NCBI GenBank assembly: GCA_016702335.1
Contig: JADJEF010000018.1
Coordinates: 620,001-684,000 of the forward strand
Direction of reading: 5' to 3'
DNA: 64,000 nt
Source: Rhodocyclaceae bacterium
GTDB lineage: Bacteria; Pseudomonadota; Gammaproteobacteria; Burkholderiales; Rhodocyclaceae
Below are positions 50,645 to 58,737 of the stretch, piece after piece. The first letter of the stretch is position 1, and each line of letters begins with the position of its first letter. The position numbers were made by a program, and so were the translations under genes. The notes under the pieces were generated by a model, which searched no databases, had not been told where the DNA came from, and worked only from the letters and a program-made list of their open reading frames with translations.

Positions 50645-52006
50645 TCAAAGCTCACCACTTTCAATCAAGCGCACCAGTGTTGAAATGTCTGCCCCGAAGT
50701 TGATTTCGCGGGCAGGCTCATTCGGTTGATGTGCCGCCGTAAAAGCGTAGGCGGGCATCTCGCGCATCAACGCCATTTCAAAGTTGCGTGTAGCCACCTG
50801 CGGCTCTCGTCGCCGCTCGAACTTGGGCTTGATGGTCTGCTTCTTGAACGCCCCTTCGGAAAACAGAATCTTGGCCCTTAGCGCCTCAAAGCAGTACCCC
50901 CGGCCAATGCGATTCATGACTCGGACGAGATTATTCAGCGACTCCGTATAGGCATTGGTCACCGGATGGTCGAAGTAGGCAAGGATGTACGGCTGCCAGT
51001 TGCGCCACGCCCGTATTAGGTCTTGGAAGGCATCCCGAACATCCGCCGTGACAGCGATTTCCCATGCCACGAATCGACGCAGCGCCTCTTCCTTGGTCTT
51101 GGCGTCGTAAATCTTGACGAAGTCCTCCTTGAGGCGATACGCCAGTCCCAGTTCGGGATAGTTCTTCAGCCAGCCAGAAAGGAGCAGCACTTCACGGTCA
51201 TTGAGTTCGGATTCCCGCTTGAGCATCACAAAGCGGTCGTGCATCAATCCACGGCGTTGATTGGGTGTCAGGGACTCACGGTAAGACTTGCGAACCCGCT
51301 CCATGGCTTCGTTCGCCATCTTCACCACATGGAACTTGTCGATAACGATTCTGGCTTGGGGCAGTGACACCTCCACCGCATCCTTGTACGGCTGCCACAT
51401 GTCCATGGCCACGTACTGGATGGACTCCTTGCCTTGCAGGCCGGACAGGTACTTGATGATCGTTTCCTTGTTCCGGTTGGCCAGCAGCTCGACGACGGCA
51501 TTGTTCTGGATGTTGGTGATGACGCCGCGTGGCTTGATGAGGTGAATTTCATCGATGCCCATCCATTTCGGGGTCTCGAACCGGATAGTGCGCTCCAACT
51601 CGTTCACGTAGTCGCTGAAGACTGCTCGTACAGTGAATTCCGTGCAGCCCACCTCATCAGCAATGCTGGCGAAAGTTCGCTTGATGGCCTGCTTGCCCAT
51701 CCATGCCACCAGCCGCGTGGTCATGGCCCGCTTCTCATCGGTGTCCGGCAGGGGCTCGTAGAAGGTCTTGGTGCAGGCTCGGCAGCGGTAGCGGCGGGTA
51801 GTAACGTAGATGCCGACCCGCTTGCCGTGCATGGGGAGGTCTTTGACGACCTGCTCTCGGCGACCGAAACCTTGAGGGTTCTCTGCCTGACAATGAATGC
51901 AGTGCGTTACCGCCCGCTTAACCTCGGCATCGATGTGATAGTCGTACTCACTTTTCTCCAGCGCTACAACCGTGTAGGCAGGGAGATTCAGGAGGTTGGC
52001 CGGCAT
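50645..52006 (-). CDS. ISL3 family transposase
   Basis: A 453-aa DDE transposase. The N-terminal zinc ribbon has HCIHCQ and YRCRACTKTFYEPLP (~35-90), then a helix-turn-helix (~100-135). The catalytic triad appears as Asp in WMGIDEIHLIK, Asp in VAMDMWQPYKDAV and Glu in VTNAYTESLNNLVR. Length and domains match ISL3 transposases. The start ATG (52004-52006) overlaps the stop of the DUF5615 gene (ATGTAATG), so its translation is probably coupled to the cargo. The stop lies 6 bp inside the left inverted repeat. Confidence 0.93.
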   Translation of the reverse strand: MPANLLNLPAYTVVALEKSEYDYHIDAEVKRAVTHCIHCQAENPQGFGRREQVVKDLPMHGKRVGIYVTTRRYRCRACTKTFYEPLPDTDEKRAMTTRLVAWMGKQAIKRTFASIADEVGCTEFTVRAVFSDYVNELERTIRFETPKWMGIDEIHLIKPRGVITNIQNNAVVELLANRNKETIIKYLSGLQGKESIQYVAMDMWQPYKDAVEVSLPQARIVIDKFHVVKMANEAMERVRKSYRESLTPNQRRGLMHDRFVMLKRESELNDREVLLLSGWLKNYPELGLAYRLKEDFVKIYDAKTKEEALRRFVAWEIAVTADVRDAFQDLIRAWRNWQPYILAYFDHPVTNAYTESLNNLVRVMNRIGRGYCFEALRAKILFSEGAFKKQTIKPKFERRREPQVATRNFEMALMREMPAYAFTAAHQPNEPAREINFGADISTLVRLIESGEL

Positions 52007-52431
52007 TACATGCCAAAGCTGGGCGCTTTGAACTTATGCGTTGTATGGTGGGCTTCGGTTTCAATTGAGTCAATCTGCATGACGTGCCAAATATTCACGT
52101 CATCACCCAAATCCATAACCACCTTCTGACCAGGGCGCACTTGCTCCAGGGATTGTTGCAGTGCAGGGATGCACTTCTCGACCAACCTCTTTCGATTGGT
52201 GGGAACCACAACGGAGGAAATGCGTAGCCCATCAAAGTTTTGCTGGTAGTGCATGTTCTTGTCCGCCGTCAGTAGAACATCGAACCCCGCACTATTGGCG
52301 GCACGAAGCAGCTTGCCGTTCTTGACGTTTGCCCATCCCTCATCCTGAACGGTGGATACCTCAAAAGCACCAAGTCGCTCCAGCCAATGCCGAAGCTGCC
52401 TTGGTAGGCATTCATCAACCAGAATCCGCAT
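52006..52431 (-). CDS. DUF5615 (Mut7-C/PIN-like) putative toxin
   Basis: A 141-aa PIN-like protein. It starts MRILVDECLPRQLRHWLERLG, typical of DUF5615, with acidic residues placed as in PIN nucleases (Asp6, Glu7, and Asp in LLTADKNMHYQQNF). It is likely the toxin of a pair with DUF433. The last ~25 residues past VVMDLGDD extend beyond the usual family end. The start overlaps the DUF433 stop by one base; its own stop overlaps the transposase ATG. Toxicity is inferred from family and context only. Confidence 0.82.
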   Translation of the reverse strand: MRILVDECLPRQLRHWLERLGAFEVSTVQDEGWANVKNGKLLRAANSAGFDVLLTADKNMHYQQNFDGLRISSVVVPTNRKRLVEKCIPALQQSLEQVRPGQKVVMDLGDDVNIWHVMQIDSIETEAHHTTHKFKAPSFGM

Positions 52432-52646
52432 CAGGCGGCTTCTTTGAGTTCAAGGAGAAATTCTGCCTGCTGCAAGGCAGCAAGGGCTTTTTCACGGGTG
52501 AGCGTGGGATAGGAGTCCAAAATCTCGTCGAGCGTTAGCCCATCGGCAAGATTCTCGAATAAGACAGCAACAGGAACGCGCGTACCGACGAAGACCGGCG
52601 TTCCACCAAGGATTTCAGGGTCACTCGTTACGATGTTTGCGCTCAT
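52431..52646 (-). CDS. DUF433 putative antitoxin
   Basis: A 71-aa DUF433 protein: DPEILGGTPVFVGTRVPVAV (~9-28), ending in a helix with LTREKALAALQQAEFLLEL. The family is a winged-helix type and usually stands directly upstream of DUF5615 as an antitoxin, as here. Start ATG 52646 has GAGG as SD; an ATG 12 bp upstream in frame is less likely. Confidence 0.83.
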   Translation of the reverse strand: MSANIVTSDPEILGGTPVFVGTRVPVAVLFENLADGLTLDEILDSYPTLTREKALAALQQAEFLLELKEAA

Positions 52647-52673
52647 GATTAACCTCACATCCTCTTGCTAAGT

Positions 52674-52865
52674 TTAGGGACGCGGGGGTGGGGCATCCCC
52701 GACTTCTCCAGCTTTCCATCGCTGCATCGCCTCCATCCATTCACTCTCGCAACCCTCGCAAGCAGCTTCCCCATGACCATTATCGTAGTAATGCATGTCT
52801 TCCATTTTCAGTTTTCCCCCGCACATGCGGCAAGTCTGCCTGATATTCACTATTTCAGCACTCAT
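52674..52865 (-). CDS. small YgiT-type zinc-finger protein
   Basis: A 63-aa protein with two CxxC pairs (CRMCGG and CEGCESEWMEAMQRW), which form one zinc site. YgiT-type fingers occur in antitoxins such as MqsA, here without the HTH half. Start ATG 52865 has TGGAG as SD. It lies 27 bp before DUF433 and seems to be the first gene of the transposon operon. Its role is unknown: possibly a regulator of the cargo operon. Confidence 0.72.
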   Translation of the reverse strand: MSAEIVNIRQTCRMCGGKLKMEDMHYYDNGHGEAACEGCESEWMEAMQRWKAGEVGDAPPPRP

Positions 52866-53007
52866 TGCGTCTCCAGGCAGCCAGTCCAATGGTTCGGTGC
52901 GACATGCCCGCAGTCAGGCCATGTTGGCACGTCATACGGACTTGCTGGCTTGTATGCATCAGTATCAGGCGTCATTGAACTCCCCATCAATCATGTAACT
53001 TGATTTC

Positions 53008-53036
53008 ACTGTAGCTTGTCGCGGACAGATTGTCAA
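53008..53036 (-). promoter_or_regulatory. promoter of the transposon operon
   Basis: Minus strand: -35 TTGACA (53031-53036), 17-bp spacer, -10 TACAGT (53008-53013). A perfect 5+1+5 palindrome, GATTGTCAATC (53028-53038), covers the -35 box and could be an operator. It lies inside the right end of the element, about 140 bp above the zinc-finger gene. Confidence 0.65.
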
Positions 53037-53086
53037 TCACATAACTCGTTGTTTCGGCTCATGACGCCGTGGTTGCTCTGCGCAAG

Positions 53087-53110
53087 TTCAATCATCTAAA
53101 TCGGATAACC
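53087..53110 (-). repeat. ISL3-element inverted repeat, right
   Basis: Minus strand begins GGTTATCCGATTTAG and ends TGATTGAA, the partner of 50615-50638. Confidence 0.92.
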
Positions 53111-53118
53111 TGCTTAGT
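53111..53118 (+). repeat. target-site duplication, right
   Basis: TGCTTAGT, identical to 50607-50614. Confidence 0.92.
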
Positions 53119-53161
53119 CAATGGCTGTATCCAGCCTGCATCCAGCGCGTGGCACTGACTC

Positions 53162-54445
53162 TCAGATACCCAACTTGTCGCGCATGTCGTAGTACCAGGC
53201 GCCAAGCGCAGTAAAAGGGATGCGGAACAAACGCCCGCCCGGGAACGGGTAATGCGGCAAACGGGCAAAGGCATCGAAGCGCCCGGCCTGCCCATTAATG
53301 ACCTCGCCCAACAAGCGGCCGACCAGATGGGTGTAGGTGACGCCGTGGCCCGAGCAACCTTGTGAGTAGTAAATGTTGTCCGACAGACGCCCGACCTGCG
53401 GTAAGCGTGAGAGCGTGAGCGAGAAATTGCCGGTCCAGCCGAAGTCGATTTTGGTATTGGCCAACTGCGGGAAGGTTTTGATCATCTTCGGGCGAATGAT
53501 GGATTCGACATGTGCCGGGTCGCGCGCGCCGTAGATCACACCGCCACCGTAGATCAGTCGCTTGTCGCCCGAAAGACGGAAGTAGTCGAGCAGGAAGTTA
53601 TTGTCTTCGACGCAATAATCGGTCGGCAGCAGTTCATCGGCCAGTTTTCCCAGCGGCTCGGTGGCGATCACCTGCGTGCCGCAGGGCATCGTCTTGGCGG
53701 CCAATGCGGTCTCCAGATCACCAATGTAGGCATTGCAGGCTACGATGACAAATTTGGCATTCACTTTGCCGGTGGCTGTGTGCACTACTGCCTTGGCACC
53801 CCGCTCGATGCGCGTGGCACCGCTGTTTTCGTAAATGTTGCCACCCAGTTGCTCGACCGCTGCGGCCTCGCCCAGTGCCAGATTCAGCGGGTGAATGTGG
53901 CCGCCGGACATATCGATCAGGAGGCCGGCATAGCGGGCACTGTTAACATACTTCCTGACCTCGGTTGCGTCTTCGACAATACGAAGATCCTTATTACCCC
54001 ATTTTTCCCATAGCTCTTTGTGCTCATGCAGCTGCCTGACCTTCTTCGGCGTCATAGCGGCATAGACGCCGCCATTTTTCAGGTCACAGGAAATGTTGTA
54101 CTTGGCGATACGCTCACGGATGACCTTGGCACCTTCCATCATCATCTCGCCTAACGGCTTGGCCATTTCCTTGCCGTAGAAGCCTTCGATGAAATCGATG
54201 TCGCGCGAATAGCTGTGCACAATCTGGCCACCGTTACGCCCCGAGGCCCCCCAACCAATTCTGGATTGCTCCAGTACAGCGACTTTCATGCCCGACTCGG
54301 CAAGTGCAATGGCGGACGACAAGCCGGTATAGCCGGCACCCACTACACAGACGTCAACCTCAACATCGCCCACCAAGGTCGGGCGAATGGGGGCCGGATT
54401 GGCGGTTGCGGCGTACAGGGATGGTGCGTGGGGGTTGGAACTCAT
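53162..54445 (-). CDS. puuB: FAD-dependent oxidoreductase (gamma-glutamylputrescine oxidase-like)
   Basis: A 427-aa DAO-family flavoprotein. FAD motif VDVCVVGAGYTGLSSAIALA (~30-49), then IGWGASGRNGGQIVHSYSRD, which is characteristic of PuuB-like and sarcosine-oxidase-like enzymes. The C-terminal YSQGCSGHGVTYTHLVGRLL binds FAD. Best guess is oxidation of gamma-glutamylputrescine in putrescine breakdown; other puu genes are not in the window, so the substrate stays open. It converges with HK2, and the transposon inserted between them. Confidence 0.8.
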   Translation of the reverse strand: MSSNPHAPSLYAATANPAPIRPTLVGDVEVDVCVVGAGYTGLSSAIALAESGMKVAVLEQSRIGWGASGRNGGQIVHSYSRDIDFIEGFYGKEMAKPLGEMMMEGAKVIRERIAKYNISCDLKNGGVYAAMTPKKVRQLHEHKELWEKWGNKDLRIVEDATEVRKYVNSARYAGLLIDMSGGHIHPLNLALGEAAAVEQLGGNIYENSGATRIERGAKAVVHTATGKVNAKFVIVACNAYIGDLETALAAKTMPCGTQVIATEPLGKLADELLPTDYCVEDNNFLLDYFRLSGDKRLIYGGGVIYGARDPAHVESIIRPKMIKTFPQLANTKIDFGWTGNFSLTLSRLPQVGRLSDNIYYSQGCSGHGVTYTHLVGRLLGEVINGQAGRFDAFARLPHYPFPGGRLFRIPFTALGAWYYDMRDKLGI

Positions 54446-54493
54446 ACGGTAGTCCTCTCTCTTGTAATAATAATTCCGTCTCTGATCTTACAG

Positions 54494-55807
54494 TTAGCCA
54501 CCGATTCTTCGGGCGGCAGCAAGCCAAGATTTTTGCGCGCGCAATTCACTAATCAGTGCAAAAAGCACGGAGAGACCCGCATCAGGGTGCTGCCCGGAGC
54601 CAATGCGCCGGAACTGCTGATAGTACCAGTAGGTTGCGCCAAAGCCATTGAGCACCTTGATCAGGCTCAGCGGCGAGGATGGCCCCAGCCAGCCTGGACC
54701 AAGGCGCAATTGGCGTTCCCAGCGATCAAGCGTATCGCGCTGACCAGCAAGAAGCTGCCTCACCGAATCTACATCAAAGCACAAGGGCCGCCCCAGGCCA
54801 ATCATTGCAATCCCATCGTCAGCGACGGCGGCGACCATGGCCCGTGCTGTACGAAAACCTCCAGTTACCATCAAAGGTACTTTCACCTCCGACCTCAGTT
54901 GCGCTGCAAAATCGGCGAAGTAAGCTTCACGTGCTGCCGTAGAAGCGGGCAAACCAGCAACATCCGGTTTTTCTATCCCCTCGATATCCATCATGCGCGG
55001 TTGCTCATAGTTGCCGCCTGAGACTTCAATCAGATCAACGCCAGCCTCCTGAAGCCACTGCACGACCTGACGACTTTCCTCAAAACTGAATCCGCCTTTT
55101 TGAAAGTCGGCGGAATTAAGTTTTACCGTGACGGTGAATTTCGCGCCTGTATGTTCGCGAATCTCCTTGACGACCGCCATAAGCAGGCGTGCGCGATTCT
55201 CCAGCGACCCACCCCAGGCGTCGGCACGTTGATTGGCCCGCGGATTGAGAAATTGTGAAATCAGGTAACCGTGCGCAGCATGAATCTGCACGCCGTCAAA
55301 GCCCGCCTCTTGCGCGGCACCAGCGGCGACACGAAAGCGTCTGATGACATCATGTATTTCCGGCTCGGTCAGCGCCACAGGAACACCGAACTGCTTACCT
55401 GGTAGCCCCAGCGCTATCGCCGACGGGGCCTTCGGGTGGGGGTTAACCGTGACCTGTGTTTGTCGGCCGGCATGGCTGATCTGCATCCAGACGGCACTAC
55501 CCTGACTCTTGGCGGCACTGGCCCAGGCGCTGAGTCGTTCACGCATTCTCGCGTCGGGTGCGCGGTCAATAATGACATTGCCGGGACGCTCAAGGTGCCA
55601 GCGATCAACTTGCACATTGCCGGTCACCAGCACGCCGCAGCCGCTTTTGGCCCACACCGAGTACAAGTGCACCAGGTCGTTTGTCGGTACCCCGGCCGGG
55701 TCGGCCAGGCCTTCGGTCATCGCCGCTTTGACCAGGCGGTTGGTGAGCCGAGCCCCATTGGGCAGCGTAAGGCTTAGACCCAGGATATCTGGCACCTGAC
55801 GATTCAT
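54494..55807 (-). CDS. NADH:flavin oxidoreductase (Old Yellow Enzyme family)
   Basis: A 437-aa FMN TIM-barrel protein. Visible: NRLVKAAMTEGLADPAGVPT, VWMQISHAGRQTQ (with the catalytic His region), FDGVQIHAAHGYLISQFLNP and WGGSLENRARLL, all OYE signatures. The C-terminal ~60 residues (after ~375) form an extension with aromatic residues. Such enzymes reduce activated C=C bonds; the substrate is unknown. It lies 15 bp after galU's stop-side neighbour, with no clear functional link. Confidence 0.9.
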   Translation of the reverse strand: MNRQVPDILGLSLTLPNGARLTNRLVKAAMTEGLADPAGVPTNDLVHLYSVWAKSGCGVLVTGNVQVDRWHLERPGNVIIDRAPDARMRERLSAWASAAKSQGSAVWMQISHAGRQTQVTVNPHPKAPSAIALGLPGKQFGVPVALTEPEIHDVIRRFRVAAGAAQEAGFDGVQIHAAHGYLISQFLNPRANQRADAWGGSLENRARLLMAVVKEIREHTGAKFTVTVKLNSADFQKGGFSFEESRQVVQWLQEAGVDLIEVSGGNYEQPRMMDIEGIEKPDVAGLPASTAAREAYFADFAAQLRSEVKVPLMVTGGFRTARAMVAAVADDGIAMIGLGRPLCFDVDSVRQLLAGQRDTLDRWERQLRLGPGWLGPSSPLSLIKVLNGFGATYWYYQQFRRIGSGQHPDAGLSVLFALISELRAQKSWLAAARRIGG

Positions 55808-55822
55808 GGACGTCTCGGCGCT

Positions 55823-56692
55823 TTAGCGGACGTAGTTCTTGAGCAGCTCAGCAAATTGCGGCCCGACTTCAGGGTGGCGCAAACCGAATTCGATGGTGGC
55901 TTCAAGGTAACCGAGCTTGGCACCGCAGTCGTAGCGTTTGCCCTGATAACGATAGGCCAGCACTTGCTCCTCATTGAGTAGCGCTGCAATGCCATCGGTG
56001 AGCTGAATTTCACCGCCCGAGCCTCGCTCGACAAGGGCCAGATGATGAAAGATACGCGGTGTAAGAACATAGCGACCAACGACTGCCAGCGTCGAGGGGG
56101 CTTCTTCCGGTTTCGGCTTTTCGACAATACGGATGATCTGTTCCAGCAATTCACTGATTGGCTTGGTATCGACTATGCCGTAACTCTTGGTGTCTGCCCT
56201 GGGTACCTCTTGCACGCCAATGACGGAGCAGCGGTAGTAATCGTATTGATCGACCATTTGCTTCATGACCGCTGGTTTGCCATCGAGCAAGTCATCGGCG
56301 AGCAGGACGGCAAACGGGTCATCACCGATGGCAGGACGTGCGCACAGAACGGCATGGCCTAAGCCAAGCGCTTCGGGTTGCCGTATGTAAATGCAGTTGA
56401 TGTTTTTGGGGATCATGTTGCGAACGAACTCGAGCAGTTCCTGCTTGCCACGGTTTTCCAGCTCACTCTCGAGTTCGTAGGCCTTGTCAAAATGGTCTTC
56501 GATTGCCCGCTTGGAGCGACCAGTGACAAAAATCATGTCGGTGATGCCGGCCTCCACCGCCTCTTCTACCGCGTATTGAATCAGCGGTTTGTCGACAATA
56601 GGCATCATCTCCTTGGGGCTGGCCTTGGTCGCTGGAAGAAAGCGGGTTCCCAAACCCGCCACTGGAAAGACCGCTTTGGTGACTTTCTTCAT
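55823..56692 (-). CDS. galU: UTP-glucose-1-phosphate uridylyltransferase
   Basis: A 289-aa enzyme that makes UDP-glucose for LPS and exopolysaccharide. Nucleotide motif VFPVAGLGTRFLPATKASPK (8-27), then MMPIVDKPLIQYAVEEAVEA, LLADDLLDG and a C-terminal RYDCGAKLGYLEATIEF. Start ATG 56692 overlaps the ligA stop as ATGA. Full length. Confidence 0.96.
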   Translation of the reverse strand: MKKVTKAVFPVAGLGTRFLPATKASPKEMMPIVDKPLIQYAVEEAVEAGITDMIFVTGRSKRAIEDHFDKAYELESELENRGKQELLEFVRNMIPKNINCIYIRQPEALGLGHAVLCARPAIGDDPFAVLLADDLLDGKPAVMKQMVDQYDYYRCSVIGVQEVPRADTKSYGIVDTKPISELLEQIIRIVEKPKPEEAPSTLAVVGRYVLTPRIFHHLALVERGSGGEIQLTDGIAALLNEEQVLAYRYQGKRYDCGAKLGYLEATIEFGLRHPEVGPQFAELLKNYVR

Positions 56693-58737
56693 GAATTGAT
56701 CAACTCCATCAGTTGGGCTTCATCGAGGATCGTTAGCCCGAGCGCCTGGGCCTTTTCCAACTTGCTGCCGGCATCCGCCCCTGCCACCACATAGTCCGTT
56801 TTCTTTGATACCGCGCTACTGACTTTACCGCCCAGTGCTTCCAGGTGAGCTTTGGCGTCCTCGCGTGACAGTGTCGGCAAGGTGCCGGTCAGCACAAAGG
56901 TCTTGCCCGCGATTGGCGAATTCACTATTGGCGAAGAAGCCCCCTCATCCCATGTCACGCCAGCCGCACGCAATTGCATTACCACTTCACAGTTATGCGG
57001 CTGCGCAAAGAAGCGTGCAATCGAGCCGGCGACTACCGGCCCGACATCGCGCACCTGCTGCAAGGCAAGCTCGTCTGCGGCCATCAGGGCATCGAGCGTT
57101 CCGAAGTGGCGAGCGAGATCTTTGGCCGTCGCTTCACCCACGTTGCGTATCCCCAAGGCAAAAATGAAACGGGGTAAGGTGGTATGGCGACTTTTTTCAA
57201 TGGCGGCCAGTAGTTTGACGGCGGATTTGTCGCCCATGCGTTCCAGGCCCGTGAGGGTGGCTACACCCAGCACACCCAGTTTGTACAACTGATCGGGGGT
57301 CTTGATGATGCCGGTATCCACCAACTGCTCTACCAGTTTGTCGCCCAGACCTTCGATATCCATGGCCCGACGCGAAGCAAAATGCAGCAATGCCTGCTTG
57401 CGCTGGGCCGGGCAATACAAGCCGCCAGTGCAACGGGCAACCGCCTCGTCCTCAGCTTTTGCGATGGCCGAACCACAAACCGGGCACAGCGCAGGCATCG
57501 TGAACTCGGCGCTGGCAGGACGGCGCATATCCATGACGACCGACACCACCTCCGGTATGACATCGCCGGCACGACGCACGATCACCGTATCGCCGACACG
57601 CACATCTTTGCGTCGTACCTCATCCTCGTTGTGCAAGGTGGCATTGGTAACCGTCACGCCACCAACCAGAACGGGCGCGAGTCGCGCCACCGGGGTGATG
57701 GCACCCGTACGCCCGACTTGGACCTCGATGGCCTCGACGGTGGTTTGCATTTCCTCGGCCGGATATTTATGGGCAATGGCAAAACGCGGCGCACGTGAGA
57801 CAAAACCCAATTTTTCTTGGTCACTAATGCGATTGACCTTGTACACGACACCATCGATGTCATACGGCAGTTGCCGGCGCGCTTCGCCAACACGAGCGTA
57901 ATACGCCGCCAGACCCACCGCACCGCGCACCACATCGCGCTCATTGGCCAAGCGAAAGCCCCAGCCTGCAAGCCGCTGCATCATTTCGCTGTGAAACGTC
58001 TGTACCAACGGGCTGCCCGGTGCTGGCACAAGTTCCCCGATACCATAGGCAAAAAAGCGCAGCGGCCGCTGCGCTGTAATGCGCGAATCCAGCTGCCGCA
58101 GGCTTCCAGCAGCAGCGTTACGCGGATTGGCAAACTCTTTCTCGCCGCGCTCGCGCTGGCGTGCGTTCAACTGCTCAAAATCACGGCGCAACATCAGCAC
58201 TTCTCCGCGCACCTCCAATTTCAAGGGAATCTTTTCACCCGATAAACGCAAGGGAATTGACCGTATGGTGCGCAAATTCTCGGTGACATCTTCGCCAGTA
58301 GCCCCATCGCCACGGGTTGCCCCACACACAAAGAGCCCTGCCTCGTAATGCAAGGTAATCGCCAGGCCATCGAATTTTGGTTCGCAGGCGTAGCCGATAT
58401 CTTCGCTGACACCCAAACTGTCGCGACACCGGCGGTCAAACGCCATGAGCTCTTCGGCGGTGAAGGCATTGTTGAGCGAAAGCATCGGTACGGAATGCTG
58501 CACCTGGCCAAAATCAGGGAGAGGAGCCGCGCCCACTCGGCGCGTGGGGGAATCGTCTCGCTGCAATTCCGGCCAGGCCTCTTCAAGTGCCACCAACTCG
58601 GCAAACAGCCGATCGTATTCAGCGTCGGCGATAACCGGCGCATCCATCACGTAATACGCGTGATTGTGCTTTTCAAGCTCCTGACGCAACCAGGTCGCGC
58701 GGTCGGCTTTGGTCTGCCTGATGAGAGTTTCCGTCAT
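56689..58737 (-). CDS. ligA: NAD-dependent DNA ligase
   Basis: A 682-aa essential ligase. The adenylated Lys is in CEPKFDGLAITLHYE; then the OB-fold, a Cys4 zinc finger (CPVCGS...CTGGLYCPAQ), the HhH region (~510-580) and the C-terminal BRCT (from ~600, GKTFVLTGTLPTLSREDAKA). Complete and typical. Operon smc-zipA-ligA-galU, with overlaps at each joint (4, 1 and 4 bp). Confidence 0.97.
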   Translation of the reverse strand: MTETLIRQTKADRATWLRQELEKHNHAYYVMDAPVIADAEYDRLFAELVALEEAWPELQRDDSPTRRVGAAPLPDFGQVQHSVPMLSLNNAFTAEELMAFDRRCRDSLGVSEDIGYACEPKFDGLAITLHYEAGLFVCGATRGDGATGEDVTENLRTIRSIPLRLSGEKIPLKLEVRGEVLMLRRDFEQLNARQRERGEKEFANPRNAAAGSLRQLDSRITAQRPLRFFAYGIGELVPAPGSPLVQTFHSEMMQRLAGWGFRLANERDVVRGAVGLAAYYARVGEARRQLPYDIDGVVYKVNRISDQEKLGFVSRAPRFAIAHKYPAEEMQTTVEAIEVQVGRTGAITPVARLAPVLVGGVTVTNATLHNEDEVRRKDVRVGDTVIVRRAGDVIPEVVSVVMDMRRPASAEFTMPALCPVCGSAIAKAEDEAVARCTGGLYCPAQRKQALLHFASRRAMDIEGLGDKLVEQLVDTGIIKTPDQLYKLGVLGVATLTGLERMGDKSAVKLLAAIEKSRHTTLPRFIFALGIRNVGEATAKDLARHFGTLDALMAADELALQQVRDVGPVVAGSIARFFAQPHNCEVVMQLRAAGVTWDEGASSPIVNSPIAGKTFVLTGTLPTLSREDAKAHLEALGGKVSSAVSKKTDYVVAGADAGSKLEKAQALGLTILDEAQLMELINS

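Larger units (their letters stand above)
50615..53110 (-). mobile_element. ISL3-family transposon with zinc-finger/DUF433/DUF5615 cargo
   Basis: A 2496-bp element defined by sequence. Its ends are 24-bp imperfect inverted repeats (20 of 24 matching), and it is flanked by a perfect 8-bp duplication, TGCTTAGT. It contains an ISL3-type transposase and, upstream on the same strand, DUF5615, DUF433 and a YgiT-type zinc-finger gene, all inside the inverted repeats. It is inserted between the convergent HK2 and puuB-like genes and broke neither. The intact ends, intact transposase and perfect duplication point to a recent, possibly still active insertion. No name was assigned because a database search is needed. 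Confidence 0.92.

Noticed and set aside
57501..57530. Possible ninth, degenerate copy of the dispersed repeat in ligA (AACTCGGCGCTGG, then GACGGCG)
   Set aside because: One mismatch in the 13-nt core and more outside it, and the reading frame differs from the other coding copies. It may be a decayed copy or chance.
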